DNA of 40,574 nucleotides from Sinorhizobium fredii USDA 205. GTDB lineage: Bacteria; Pseudomonadota; Alphaproteobacteria; Rhizobiales; Rhizobiaceae. Under the pieces are notes generated by a model. The model did no database searches. It was not told the origin of the DNA and saw only the letters and a list, made by a program, of their open reading frames with translations. The position numbers were made by a program, and so were the translations under genes. Position 1 is the first letter of the stretch. Every line of letters begins with the position of its first letter. The stretch is from contig NZ_AUTC01000165.1 of the NCBI RefSeq assembly GCF_001461695.1, positions 1 through 40,574 of the forward strand. The letters are read 5' to 3'. Positions 1-7,993 of this stretch are shown piece after piece.

Positions 1-620
1 TCCGACGAGCCGAGCGCCCGGCCGCCGGAGATGATGATCTTCGCCGAGGTCAGCTCCGGCCGGTCCGAAGACGACAGCGCATCGGAGACATGGCTGGACA
101 GCCCCGGATTGGCGGCGGCCGAGATGGTCTCGACCGGCGCGGAGCCACCTTCAGCCGCGGCGGCAAACGAGGCGGTGCGCACGGTGATGACCTTCTTCGC
201 TTCGCTGGTCTGCACCGTCTGGATGGCATTGCCGGCATAGATCGGCCGCTTGAAGGTATCCGAAGATACGACTTCGATGATCTCCGAGACCTGGGCGACG
301 TCGAGGAGCGCCGCGACCCGCGGCATGACGTTCTTGCCGACCGAGGTGGCGGCGGCGACAAGCGTATCGTAGGAGCCGGCGAGCGAGACGATTAGCGCGG
401 CGAGCGGCTCGGCGAGATTGTTGGCAAGGCTTTGGTCGTCGGCGACCAGCACCTTGGCGACACCGGCAAGCTTGGCGGCCTGCTCGGCAACGCCTTTGGC
501 GCCCGAGCCGGCGACCAGCACATGCACGTCGCCGCCGATTTTCTGGGCCGCAGTCAGCGCCTTCGCCGTCTGGTCGGAAAGGTGGGTGGTGTCGTGGTCA
601 GCCAGCAGCAGAATGGCCAT
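1..620 (-). CDS. etfA: Electron transfer flavoprotein alpha subunit, 5' part only
   Basis: The first 206 codons of EtfA are present and the rest lies beyond the left edge. With EtfB this subunit forms the soluble heterodimer that passes electrons from acyl-CoA and related dehydrogenases to ETF-ubiquinone oxidoreductase. The start ATG at 620 opens with MAILLLADHD, the usual EtfA N-terminus, followed by the alternating strand and helix pattern of the N-terminal domain. The C-terminal FAD-binding domain is outside the window. The gene starts 25 bases after the etfB stop, so the two are almost certainly one transcript. The intergenic stretch carries an AGGGAGA ribosome-binding site. Confidence 0.95.
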   Translation of the reverse strand, partial: MAILLLADHDTTHLSDQTAKALTAAQKIGGDVHVLVAGSGAKGVAEQAAKLAGVAKVLVADDQSLANNLAEPLAALIVSLAGSYDTLVAAATSVGKNVMPRVAALLDVAQVSEIIEVVSSDTFKRPIYAGNAIQTVQTSEAKKVITVRTASFAAAAEGGSAPVETISAAANPGLSSHVSDALSSSDRPELTSAKIIISGGRALGSS

Positions 621-645
621 GATGAATGTCTCCCTTTCCTAAAAC

Positions 646-1395
646 TTAAAGCACGCCGGCTTCGGTCTTGAGCTTCTCGACGAGCTCGGCGACCGACTTG
701 ACCTTGATGCCGGCCTTGCGGCCGGACGGCTCCTCGGTCTTCAACACCTTCAGCCGCGGCGCCGTGTCGACGCCGAAATCGGCCGGGGTCTTCTTGTCGA
801 GCGGCTTCTTCTTGGCCTTCATGATGTTCGGTAGCGACGCATAGCGCGGCTCGTTCAGCCTGAGGTCGGTGGTGACCACCGCCGGCAGCTTCAGTTCGAC
901 CGTCTGCAGGCCGCCGTCGACCTCGCGGGTGACATTGACCTTGCCGTCGCCGAGCTCGACCTTCGAGGCGAAGGTGCCCTGGGCCCAGCCCAAGAGCGCC
1001 GACAGCATCTGGCCGGTCTGGTTGCTGTCGTCGTCGATCGCCTGCTTGCCGACGATGATCAGCCCCGGCTGTTCGGCCTCGGCCACGCCCTTGACGATCT
1101 TGGCCACGGTGAGCGGCTCGACCTGGTCGTCGGTCTCGACGAGGATCGCCCGGTCGGCACCCATGGCAAGCGCCGTCCTCAGCGTCTCCTCGGCCTTGGC
1201 CGGGCCGATCGACACGACGACGACTTCACTGGCCTTGCCGGCTTCCTTGAGCCTCAGCGCCTCCTCGACGGAGATCTCGTCGAACGGGTTCATCGACATC
1301 TTGACGTTGGCAAGTTCGACGCCCGAACCGTCCGCCTTCACGCGGATCTTGACGTTGTAGTCGACGACCCGCTTCACCGTTACTAGGATTTTCAT
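646..1395 (-). CDS. etfB: Electron transfer flavoprotein beta subunit
   Basis: EtfB, 249 residues, which is the standard length. It binds AMP and pairs with EtfA to carry electrons from fatty-acid and amino-acid oxidation to the quinone pool. The start at 1395 gives MKILVTVKRV and is preceded by GGAGGGA at good spacing. The frame stays open for 36 more codons upstream, but these have no family similarity and no ribosome-binding site. The EtfB signature region TTDLRLNEPRYASLPNIM lies in the C-terminal third, followed by the lysine-rich KAKKKPLDKK. It is the first gene of the etfB-etfA operon. Confidence 0.96.
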   Translation of the reverse strand: MKILVTVKRVVDYNVKIRVKADGSGVELANVKMSMNPFDEISVEEALRLKEAGKASEVVVVSIGPAKAEETLRTALAMGADRAILVETDDQVEPLTVAKIVKGVAEAEQPGLIIVGKQAIDDDSNQTGQMLSALLGWAQGTFASKVELGDGKVNVTREVDGGLQTVELKLPAVVTTDLRLNEPRYASLPNIMKAKKKPLDKKTPADFGVDTAPRLKVLKTEEPSGRKAGIKVKSVAELVEKLKTEAGVL

Positions 1396-1635
1396 GGATA
1401 CTTTCCCTCCAGGAGCTTTCGCAGGAAAATGCGCCTTAACAGAGCGACCTGATTGTCGGTTGGCGACATCGATACGCGTTTTTTCTCCAATTACAATCGT
1501 CAACCGCAGCGCTAAATCGATATTAACCCACGTTCTTTATTGACGCTTACGTACACATAAGAAAAGCGTCTTGCAAGCGGGCAATGGGATCGGTGAGGCA
1601 AAACGTCCTGCCGTACACCCGGAGCGGGTAATCCG

Positions 1636-1668
1636 TTGAATCGGCGACGATTTTAAGGAAACATGCGG
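1636..1668. repeat. Partial copy of an intergenic repeat (right half)
   Basis: This stretch reads GAATCGGCGACGATTTTAAG and then GAAACATGC. It matches the right half of the longer element at 6424-6520, which shares the GAATCGGC, the TTAAGGAAACATGC end and the same order. The left arm is absent. It lies just past the 3' end of the rhomboid gene, between that gene and the etf operon. A small separate hairpin (GACGCTT/AAGCGTC, 1541-1569) is also present in this gap. The match is short, so this is a tentative call. Confidence 0.45.
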
Positions 1669-1675
1669 AAGCACT

Positions 1676-2467
1676 TCAAGTCGGGCGGCCCCAGGGGGTG
1701 GGGGGCTTTTGGCTACCCGGCCGGGGCGCATCCTGGCCCTCGGGCGATTTGGTCTGGTGTTCGACGGCGCGTGGACTGACGATCGTGCGGTCGAAAAGCG
1801 GCACGCCACGACGTCGCAATACGACGACGAGCACGAGGCCGGCGACGATGCCGCCGACATGGGCGCTCCAGGAGACGCTGCCGCCCGGGTCGACAGCGAA
1901 CATGTAGAACTGCTGGCCAATCCAGAAGGCGAGCGGAATGGCGGCCGGCAGCGGCAAGGGAATGCGGAAAAGCACGAGCACCCAGACCCGGACCTTGGGG
2001 TGCAGCAGGAAATAGGCGGCGACGACGCCGGAGACTGCCCCGGAGGCGCCGATCAGCGGCGCTTCCGAGGCGACGTCGATGAGCCCATGCGCCAGCGCCC
2101 CGGCGGCGGCGCACAGCAGATAGAACAGCAGAAAGCGGAAATGCCCGAGCGCGTCCTCGACATTGTCACCGAAGACCCAGAGAAACAGCATGTTCATTGC
2201 CAGATGCGTGAAGTCGCCATGCAGGAAGGAATAGGTGACGAAGGTGAACTCGTCCGGGACGACCGCAAGGGAGGGATCGAGAATGGCGTAATCGAACACA
2301 ACCGCCGGGATGTAGCCGAAACCGAGGACGGCGGCATTGGCGAATGCCTCGGTGGCGACCGGACCGGTGACGAGCCAAACGGCGAAATTGATGACGATCA
2401 GCGTGACCGTCACATATTGCATGTCGATATGCTTCAGGGCATTCCTGTCATGCAGCGGTATGAACAT
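1676..2467 (-). CDS. Rhomboid family intramembrane serine protease
   Basis: A 263-residue polytopic membrane protein of the rhomboid (S54) family, which cleaves transmembrane substrates within the lipid bilayer. The catalytic serine is Ser142 in GASGAVSG and the partner histidine is His203 in SAHVGG. The conserved HxxMN (His88 to Asn92) in the second membrane helix is also present. About six hydrophobic segments lie between residues 20 and 220, followed by a proline-rich polar tail of about 35 residues. The start at 2467 (MFIPLHDRN) fits rhizobial homologues; the upstream extension of the frame overlaps the neighbouring adenosyltransferase and is not used. The substrate cannot be told from sequence. 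Confidence 0.92.
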   Translation of the reverse strand: MFIPLHDRNALKHIDMQYVTVTLIVINFAVWLVTGPVATEAFANAAVLGFGYIPAVVFDYAILDPSLAVVPDEFTFVTYSFLHGDFTHLAMNMLFLWVFGDNVEDALGHFRFLLFYLLCAAAGALAHGLIDVASEAPLIGASGAVSGVVAAYFLLHPKVRVWVLVLFRIPLPLPAAIPLAFWIGQQFYMFAVDPGGSVSWSAHVGGIVAGLVLVVVLRRRGVPLFDRTIVSPRAVEHQTKSPEGQDAPRPGSQKPPTPWGRPT

Positions 2468-2498
2468 GCGATCCCCGAAGCGTGATTTTTTCGCGACT

Positions 2499-3077
2499 CT
2501 ATCTGTTCTTGCCCGGAACCCAAAGAACGTCCGCACGTCCCCTGTCGTTCGCCCATCGGGCAGCAACGAACAGGAAGTCGGAGAGCCGGTTGATATAGGC
2601 GACCGCCTCGCGGCTGACGATCTCGCCTTCGGTTTCGGCAAGTGCCACGATCTGCCGTTCGGCGCGGCGGGCGACGGTGCGGGCAGCGTGCAGCGCTGCG
2701 GAAGCGGCGCTGCCGGCGGGCAGTACAAAGGAACGCAAGGGCTGAAGATCCGCGTTCAACCGGTCGATCTCGGCCTCGAGGCGTTCCACTTGGGCCGCGA
2801 TGATCCTCAACGGCTCGTATTCCTGCTTCTGACCGGTCTCGGGTGTCGCGAGGTCGGCGCCGAGATCGAAGAGGTCGTTCTGAATCCGCATCAGCATCGG
2901 ATCGAGATTCGGGCTGTCGCCGGTATGCTGGCGCGCCAGGCCGACGAAGGCGTTCGCTTCGTCGACGCTTCCATAGGCATCGACGCGCAGATCACTCTTG
3001 GAGCGGCGCGGTCCGGTGACGAGACCGGTCGTGCCATTGTCGCCGGTCCGGGTATAGATCTTGTTGAGCTTGACCAT
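2499..3077 (-). CDS. Cob(I)alamin adenosyltransferase, PduO type
   Basis: ATP:cob(I)alamin adenosyltransferase of the PduO/MMAB family, 192 residues. It transfers the 5'-deoxyadenosyl group of ATP to reduced cobalamin to make adenosylcobalamin, used for example by methylmalonyl-CoA mutase and class II ribonucleotide reductase. The ATP-binding N-terminal motif TRTGDNGTTGL (about residues 9-19) and the conserved RRAERQIVAL segment in the C-terminal helical bundle are visible. It lies 31 bases upstream of the rhomboid gene and 10 bases after the small membrane-protein gene on the same strand, so co-transcription is likely. CobA-type enzymes are unrelated in sequence. Confidence 0.93.
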   Translation of the reverse strand: MVKLNKIYTRTGDNGTTGLVTGPRRSKSDLRVDAYGSVDEANAFVGLARQHTGDSPNLDPMLMRIQNDLFDLGADLATPETGQKQEYEPLRIIAAQVERLEAEIDRLNADLQPLRSFVLPAGSAASAALHAARTVARRAERQIVALAETEGEIVSREAVAYINRLSDFLFVAARWANDRGRADVLWVPGKNR

Positions 3078-3087
3078 TGTGGCTTCG

Positions 3088-3291
3088 CTAGCTCGGCCGG
3101 CCGCCGCCGGTGACCCACAGCGTCAGCATGATCAGCACGAGAGCCAGCGCTTGCAGCGCTATGCGCGTCTGCATCAGCTTGTTGGACGTATTGCCGCTGC
3201 CCTTTCGGGCCATGTTCAACAGGCCGCGGATGAGCACGATCGCAACCAGGCCCATGACGAACAGCGTCACGGCGGTCAGGAAACTGGGCAT
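3088..3291 (-). CDS. Small HIG1-type twin transmembrane protein
   Basis: A 67-residue protein with two hydrophobic helices (about residues 5-26 and 43-61) separated by a basic loop, the topology of the HIG1 domain found in alphaproteobacteria and in mitochondrial respiratory supercomplex factors. The start at 3291 (MPSFLTAVT) has an AGGAGTG ribosome-binding site just upstream. The frame remains open for nearly 290 codons further upstream, but that portion is a shadow of the dehydrogenase gene. It sits 10 bases before the adenosyltransferase start. A respiratory role is inferred from the family only. Confidence 0.82.
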   Translation of the reverse strand: MPSFLTAVTLFVMGLVAIVLIRGLLNMARKGSGNTSNKLMQTRIALQALALVLIMLTLWVTGGGRPS

Positions 3292-3324
3292 GTCGTCACT
3301 CCTTGCATTTGATGTGCGTGTCGT

Positions 3325-3357
3325 TGTCCCGAAACCGCTGCACACTTTCGGGCGACA
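3325..3357. repeat. Short palindrome between two minus-strand genes
   Basis: An imperfect palindrome with arms TGTCCCGAAA and TTTCGGGCGACA (one bulged base) around CCGCTGCACAC. It lies between the dehydrogenase stop and the HIG1-type gene. I recall similar CCGCTGCACAC palindromes between genes in other rhizobia, but no second copy exists in this window. It could fold in RNA, but no run of T follows, so I do not call it a terminator. Confidence 0.5.
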
Positions 3358-3371
3358 TGCACCGGGTTCGA

Positions 3372-4205
3372 TCAGCCGAGTCGGCCAATGATACGATAGA
3401 ACAGCGCCGCCGGCAGGAGTTTCTTGAGCAGCACACCCTGTTTGGCAGGCCTGGTCACGACATAATGCGGCCTTGGCCGGCGCGACGTCAAAGCGTGTTT
3501 CAAAACGTGATAAACGGCCTCCGGTCCGAGCTTGCCGCGGGCCGGCTTGCTCTCGCCGCGCAGGCGCTTCAACTGTTTCTCGTACTCCGCCCGGTGCACG
3601 GAATTCTTGAGGTCGATGAAGCGCTCGACATAGGCGACGGCGTTGGCGGCGAACTTCGACCGGATCGGCCCCGGCTCGATCAGGCTGACGTCGATGCCGC
3701 TGCCGGCAAGCTCCATCCGCAAGGTCAGCGACAGGGCCTCGAGAGCCGATTTCGAGGCGTTGTAGGCGCCGCGCCAGCGATAGGGTACGAGGCCGAGAAT
3801 CGAAGAGCATTGCACGATGCGGCCTCGGCCACGGGCCCGCATCGCCGGAATGACGCGGCGCGTGAGGTCGTGCCAGCCGATCACATTGGTCTCCAGCTGC
3901 AGCCGCAGCGCCTCGGTCGGCAGGTCCTCGACGGCCCCGGCCTGGCCATAGGCGCCGTTGTTGAAGAGGGCGTCGATCCGGCCGCCGCTCAGCGCCATCA
4001 CGGCTTCCACCAGCGCGGCGATCGTCTCCGGGCGGGTATAGTCCATGATGAAGGTTTCGATACCTTCCTGTTCGAGGTCCGCCTGGTCTTCCGGCCGGCG
4101 GACGGTCGCGAAGACCCGCCAGCCGTCGCCCTTGAGCGCGCGCGCGCAATAGGCGCCGATTCCGGATGAGCAGCCGGTGACAATGATGGTGGGGCGTTCA
4201 GACAT
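3372..4205 (-). CDS. Short-chain dehydrogenase/reductase (SDR family)
   Basis: A 277-residue classical SDR oxidoreductase. The NAD(P)-binding TGCSSGIG is at about residues 10-17, a variant NNGAYG replaces the usual NNAG, the catalytic serine lies in CSSILG and the active-site pair is in YNASK. R-R-P after the second strand (ATVRRPED) suggests a preference for NADP. The start at 4205 (MSERPTIIV) is chosen because the nucleotide-binding fold begins directly after it. The last 40 residues are basic and hydrophobic, as in SDRs acting on lipid or steroid-like substrates. The substrate is unknown. Confidence 0.88.
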   Translation of the reverse strand: MSERPTIIVTGCSSGIGAYCARALKGDGWRVFATVRRPEDQADLEQEGIETFIMDYTRPETIAALVEAVMALSGGRIDALFNNGAYGQAGAVEDLPTEALRLQLETNVIGWHDLTRRVIPAMRARGRGRIVQCSSILGLVPYRWRGAYNASKSALEALSLTLRMELAGSGIDVSLIEPGPIRSKFAANAVAYVERFIDLKNSVHRAEYEKQLKRLRGESKPARGKLGPEAVYHVLKHALTSRRPRPHYVVTRPAKQGVLLKKLLPAALFYRIIGRLG

Positions 4206-4359
4206 CCGGTCGATTCCTGTAGAAATACGTGTCCCGTTTCCCATATTCACGGTTGGGATACAATTGAATTGCGCGCACTGCCTTTGATCGTGCCGGCGCG
4301 CCGCCACAGGCATCGCGCGCAGCCCGTCACGCGGAATGCGCGGCACCACAGGAGACGGA

Positions 4360-5247
4360 ATGCCGGCATCGCTTCGCATCATCTGGAAGGTCGTGTTCGA
4401 TGCGCTCTGGCATTTCAGCGAGGACGACGGTTGGGCGATGGCGAGCCACGTGGCCCTCTCATCCCTGATGGCGGTTTTCCCCTTCCTGATCTTCGGCACC
4501 GCGCTCGGCAGCTTCCTCGGGGCCGACCAGTTCGCCGTGACAGCGGTCCACCTGATCTTCGATGCCTGGCCCGAATCGATCGCCAAGCCCGTCGCCGACG
4601 AGATCGTCGAGGTGCTGACCATCCAGCGCGGCGGGGTGCTGACGATTTCCGTCGTCGCGGCCGCCTATTTCGCATCGAACGGCGTCGAAGCGCTGAGAAT
4701 CGCACTGAACAGAGCCTATAGGGTGGCCGAAAGCCGCCCATGGTACATAACCCGGCTCGCCAGCCTTGGCTTCGTGCTTGCCGGCACCCTCATCCTCGCC
4801 GTAGTCAGCATTCTGCTGGTTGCGGTGCCGCTCGCCGTCCGCAACGCCGACGAATGGCTGCCCTGGCTCGACATCGTGCTTGCAACCGTCGACAATTGGG
4901 GCCTGGCGCTGGCGCTCGTGATGCTGACCGGCGGGCTCCTGGTGTCGCATCTTTGGCTCCCCGACGGGCATCGCAAGATCGTCGACGTGCTGCCCGGCAT
5001 CCTGCTGACATTGCTCCTGTGGTCGATCGGCGCCTATGCCTTCGCATCCTATCTGGCGACCTTCTCGAACTACGTGGCAACCTATGCCGGTCTTGCCTCG
5101 ATCGTCGTGGTGCTGGTCTTCCTCTACATGGTCGGGGCGATCTTCATCATCGGTGCCGAGATCAATGCCGCCATCCTGAAGTTCCGGGTCAAGCGCATGG
5201 TCGCGCGCAGCTTCCAGGGGCGAGGCGAGGGACCGCCTGCGCCATAG
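4360..5247 (+). CDS. YihY/BrkB family inner-membrane protein
   Basis: A 295-residue polytopic membrane protein of the YihY (UPF0761) family, once misnamed ribonuclease BN. About six hydrophobic segments run from residue 25 to 280, and the family motif GAEINAAILKFR closes the last helix. The start at 4360 (MPASLRIIW) follows AGGAG at normal spacing; an ATG eight codons earlier (4336) has no such site. It is divergent from the dehydrogenase and convergent with GluQ-RS. Its biochemical function is not established. Confidence 0.88.
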   Translation: MPASLRIIWKVVFDALWHFSEDDGWAMASHVALSSLMAVFPFLIFGTALGSFLGADQFAVTAVHLIFDAWPESIAKPVADEIVEVLTIQRGGVLTISVVAAAYFASNGVEALRIALNRAYRVAESRPWYITRLASLGFVLAGTLILAVVSILLVAVPLAVRNADEWLPWLDIVLATVDNWGLALALVMLTGGLLVSHLWLPDGHRKIVDVLPGILLTLLLWSIGAYAFASYLATFSNYVATYAGLASIVVVLVFLYMVGAIFIIGAEINAAILKFRVKRMVARSFQGRGEGPPAP

Positions 5248-5273
5248 AGAAACGTCATGTCGGGTTATGCTTT

Positions 5274-5407
5274 TCTTCCCTCGTCCCTGTGCTTGTCACA
5301 GGGATCCAGCGGCGCCGCGTCGGCGGCGCGGAAGACTCCCTTCAGCCCAAAGACTTGGGCTGGCTGGATTCCTGTGACAAGCACAGGAATGAGGAGCGGA
5401 AGAGAAG
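5274..5407. repeat. Cloverleaf-like palindromic intergenic element
   Basis: A 130-base element between the convergent YihY and GluQ-RS genes. Its outer arms are CCTGTGCTTGTCACAGGGAT plus CCAGC on the left, and the near-exact reverse complement ending in GACAAGCACAGG on the right, with one mismatch over 25 bases. Two smaller hairpins lie inside: GCGCCG/CGGCGC (near 5312-5330) and AGCCCAA/TTGGGCT (5344-5361). The whole can fold as a three-armed structure on either strand. It resembles the RIME class of rhizobial intergenic mosaic elements as I recall them; the exact family is not confirmed. No protein-coding gene lies in 5248-5480. Confidence 0.75.
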
Positions 5408-5480
5408 CCTTGCCATCCCAACCGACGAGGCAGCAGGCTACTGCCCGCATGCTGAAGAACCCGATTGAATGTGACGTGCT

Positions 5481-6368
5481 TTAAAGAACCATCGCGCGTA
5501 GTTCTGCCGCCGAGCGACCGGCGGCGCGGAAGGCGGCTATGCCGGTATCCCCGTTGCTCTTCGACAGTTTCCTGCCGTCCGGGCCGAGCAGGAGACGGTG
5601 ATGATGGTAGAGCGGCTCGGGCAGATCGAGGAGCCGCTGAAGCAGCCGGTGGATCGAGGTCGCGTCGTAGAGGTCGCGGCCGCGCACCACATGGGTGATA
5701 CCCTGCAGGGCGTCATCGACGACCACCGAAAGATGATAGCTCGAGGGCGCGTCGGAGCGCGACAGGACCACATCCCCCCAAACGGCCGGCTCCGCCGCGA
5801 TGGGGCCGGTTCTGCCGGCCGGGCCGGCTCCGGTCTCCTGCCATGTCAGCGGCTCGGCAAGGCGGCCCACCGCCTTCGCGACGTCGAGCCGCCAGGCGTG
5901 CGGACGGCCGCCGGCGATGAGCGCCTCCTGCTCTCGCGCCGACAGTTCACGCTCGCGGCCTGGATAGAGCGGCGATCCGTCCGGGTCGCGCGGCCATGGC
6001 TCCCCGCTTGCCTCTGCAGCGGCCACGGCAGCTTTGATCTCGCCGCGGCTCATGACGGAAGGGTAGACGAGGCCCATAGCTCTCAACCGCTCGAGCGCTG
6101 CCGCATAGAGATCGAGATGATCGGATTGGCGCCGCACCGGCTGTTCCCAGGTCAGTCCCAGCCAGGCGAGGTCCTCGAAGATCGCTGCCTCGAACTCCGG
6201 ACGGCAGCGCGTCCGGTCGAGATCCTCGATCCGGAGCAGCAATCGTCCGCCCATTGCGGCCGCCATATCGTGGTTGACGATAGCCGACAGGGCATGGCCG
6301 AGATGCAAGAGGCCGTTCGGGCTGGGGGCAAAGCGGAAAACGGGTTGGACTGGCGGCGGAACGGGCAT
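5481..6368 (-). CDS. gluQ: Glutamyl-Q tRNA(Asp) synthetase
   Basis: GluQ-RS, 295 residues, a shortened glutamyl-tRNA synthetase without the anticodon-binding domain. It attaches glutamate to the queuosine base at position 34 of tRNA(Asp). The class I signatures are FAPSPNGLLHLGHA near residue 13, with HLGH as the HIGH motif, and RKLSKS near the C-terminus. The four zinc-binding cysteines seen in some members are absent. I chose the start at 6368 (MPVPPPVQPV) because AAAGGAA precedes it; an ATG 12 codons upstream at 6404 is an alternative. It is divergent from alkA, with a repeat element in the shared upstream region. Confidence 0.92.
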   Translation of the reverse strand: MPVPPPVQPVFRFAPSPNGLLHLGHALSAIVNHDMAAAMGGRLLLRIEDLDRTRCRPEFEAAIFEDLAWLGLTWEQPVRRQSDHLDLYAAALERLRAMGLVYPSVMSRGEIKAAVAAAEASGEPWPRDPDGSPLYPGRERELSAREQEALIAGGRPHAWRLDVAKAVGRLAEPLTWQETGAGPAGRTGPIAAEPAVWGDVVLSRSDAPSSYHLSVVVDDALQGITHVVRGRDLYDATSIHRLLQRLLDLPEPLYHHHRLLLGPDGRKLSKSNGDTGIAAFRAAGRSAAELRAMVL

Positions 6369-6423
6369 CGTGTTCCTTTGCCATGGAAGCGGTATAAAGG
6401 TCATCCGCTTTCTGCAGCGCCCA

Positions 6424-6520
6424 GCGTCACTTCAGACGCGCCAAGGACGCTGTAGCATTTTTTAATGGCTGCATGTCTTTGTCCTTGAATCGGCTACGCC
6501 TTAAGGAAACATGCAGCGGG
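6424..6520. repeat. Two-hairpin intergenic repeat, copy 1
   Basis: It begins with a hairpin (GCGTC ACTTCA GACGCG), continues through GGACGCTGTAGCATTTTTTA, and ends with a second palindrome whose arms are GCTGCATGT (6468-6476) and ACATGCAGC (6509-6517). The same order of parts recurs at 21948-22027 and in part at 1636-1668. It occupies most of the gap between the divergent GluQ-RS and AlkA genes and ends just before the alkA ribosome-binding site, so it probably lies in the alkA leader or promoter. Confidence 0.75.
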
Positions 6521-6527
6521 AGGGTGC

Positions 6528-7175
6528 ATGCGGATCATTCGGACAAGCGACGACATTGACGCCGGCCTCGCCGGTCTGGTGATGCTCGACGCGCGCCTCG
6601 AACACGTCATCGACAGGGCCGGGCCGGTGCCGCTCAGGCGCACCGATCCGGGTTATCGCGGCCTTGCCAATATCATCGTTTCGCAAATGGTCTCCAAGGC
6701 GAGTGCGGCGGCGATCTGGAAGCGCATGGAGGGATCGCTCGGCGAGATCAGCGCTGCCGCCGTGCTTTCCCTTGAGGACGACGACTGCCGGCAGTTCGGT
6801 CTTTCCCGCGCCAAGGCCGACACGTTGCGGCGCGTGGCGGCGGCGGCCGTGGCCGGCGAGATCGATCTCGACGGCATCTGCAACATCGAGGCGCCGGCGG
6901 CGATCCACGAGTTGACGGCCATCAAGGGCGTCGGGCGTTGGACGGCGGAAGTCTATCTGCTGTTCTGCGCCGGCCATCCGGATGTCTTCCCGGCCGGCGA
7001 CGTGGCGCTGCAGAATGCGGTCGGTCATGCGTTCGGTTTCGAACTGCGTCCGAGCGCAATCGAGGTCGATTCGCTCGCTGCCTCGTGGTCGCCGTGGCGG
7101 AGCGTCGCGGCGCGGCTCTTCTGGGCCTATTATGCACATGAGATGCGGCGTGATGCGCTTCCCGTGACGCCTTGA
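6528..7175 (+). CDS. DNA-3-methyladenine glycosylase II, AlkA family
   Basis: A 215-residue HhH-GPD DNA glycosylase that removes alkylated purines to start base excision repair. The helix-hairpin-helix is seen in LTAIKGVGRWTAE and the catalytic aspartate is Asp158 in PAGDVALQNAV. No iron-sulphur cysteine cluster follows, which fits AlkA rather than EndoIII/MutY. Compared with E. coli AlkA (282 residues) it lacks most of the N-terminal domain, as is usual for the short alphaproteobacterial form. GGGAGGG precedes the ATG at 6528. Confidence 0.9.
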   Translation: MRIIRTSDDIDAGLAGLVMLDARLEHVIDRAGPVPLRRTDPGYRGLANIIVSQMVSKASAAAIWKRMEGSLGEISAAAVLSLEDDDCRQFGLSRAKADTLRRVAAAAVAGEIDLDGICNIEAPAAIHELTAIKGVGRWTAEVYLLFCAGHPDVFPAGDVALQNAVGHAFGFELRPSAIEVDSLAASWSPWRSVAARLFWAYYAHEMRRDALPVTP

Positions 7176-7213
7176 AGAAAAAAGCGAATCCTTTGTTTGG
7201 TTTTTCTTTCTGG

Positions 7214-7244
7214 CTTCACAATCCTGTCGCAACGCGCCTAATAT
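7214..7244 (+). promoter_or_regulatory. Probable housekeeping promoter for the HNH gene
   Basis: CTTCAC at 7214-7219 and CTAATAT at 7238-7244 with an 18-base spacer resemble the rhizobial sigma-70 consensus (CTTGAC, about 17 bases, CTATAT). It lies 37 bases before the TTG start of the HNH gene. This is a motif match by eye only. Confidence 0.4.
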
Positions 7245-7281
7245 AGAAGATGCAGATGCCGAATCGCTCAGGAGAATACGC

Positions 7282-7839
7282 TTGACGATTGCAGTCTCAC
7301 CTCAGGCCCTGCCGGCGCTTGTGCTGAACGCCGACTATCGGCCGCTGAGTTACTATCCCTTGTCGCTCTGGTCCTGGCAGGACGCGATCAAGGCGGTCTT
7401 TCTCGACCGTGTCACAATCCTTGCCGAATACGAACATTCCGTCTCCTCGCCAAGCTTCTCGATGCGCCTGCCGAGCGTCGTCTGCCTGAAGAGTTATGTC
7501 CAGCCGTCGCGCTTTCCGGCCTTCACCCGGTTCAACGTCTTCCTGCGCGACAAGTTTGAATGCCAGTATTGCGGATCCCCCGACGATCTGACCTTCGACC
7601 ACGTCATCCCGCGCGCCCATGGCGGCCAGACGACCTGGGAAAACGTCGTGGCGGCGTGCTCGCCCTGCAACCTGCGCAAGGGCAGCAAGCTGCCGAAACA
7701 GGCCCATATGTTCCCGCACCAGCGGCCCTATCAGCCGACCGTGCAGGATCTGCACAACAATGGACGGCTCTTCCCGCCGAACCATCTGCACGACAGCTGG
7801 ATGGACTATCTCTACTGGGATGTCGAACTGCAGCCGTAA
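7282..7839 (+). CDS. HNH endonuclease domain protein
   Basis: A 185-residue protein with an HNH nuclease domain in its centre. CQYC and CSPC are the zinc-binding cysteine pairs, and FDHVIPRAHGG supplies the DH and following histidine, then W-E-N-V-V. The start is TTG at 7282, set 6-7 bases after AGGAGA; no in-frame ATG gives a full-length product. This type is a widely conserved stand-alone chromosomal gene in alphaproteobacteria, not phage-borne. Its cellular role is not known to me; nicking or structure-specific DNA cleavage is inferred from the fold. Confidence 0.88.
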   Translation: MTIAVSPQALPALVLNADYRPLSYYPLSLWSWQDAIKAVFLDRVTILAEYEHSVSSPSFSMRLPSVVCLKSYVQPSRFPAFTRFNVFLRDKFECQYCGSPDDLTFDHVIPRAHGGQTTWENVVAACSPCNLRKGSKLPKQAHMFPHQRPYQPTVQDLHNNGRLFPPNHLHDSWMDYLYWDVELQP

Positions 7840-7935
7840 GGCGGCAGTGTCCTGTTTTACGAGAATGGGAGTCTCCCCGACTTACGCTGGCCTGGCAAGG
7901 TGCGTTGGCGTGAGTGGCTGCGAACCTACGCCCTA

Positions 7936-7980
7936 GATCACGATGATTTTGGGTCTGATCGACCCAAAATCATCGTGATC
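7936..7980. repeat. Perfect 20-bp inverted repeat
   Basis: The arms at 7936-7955 and 7961-7980 are exact reverse complements (GATCACGATGATTTTGGGTC and its complement) around TGATC. It lies between the convergent HNH and DsbB-like genes and can form a very stable hairpin on both strands. A second palindrome follows at 7994-8045. It may act as a two-way transcription end, although no long T run follows. Confidence 0.8.
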
Positions 7981-7993
7981 GGTTCTAAAAGGT

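Noticed and set aside
5265..5450. Small proteins encoded within the cloverleaf element
   Set aside because: Both strands give open frames because of the palindrome. Their translations mirror each other and show no start signals.
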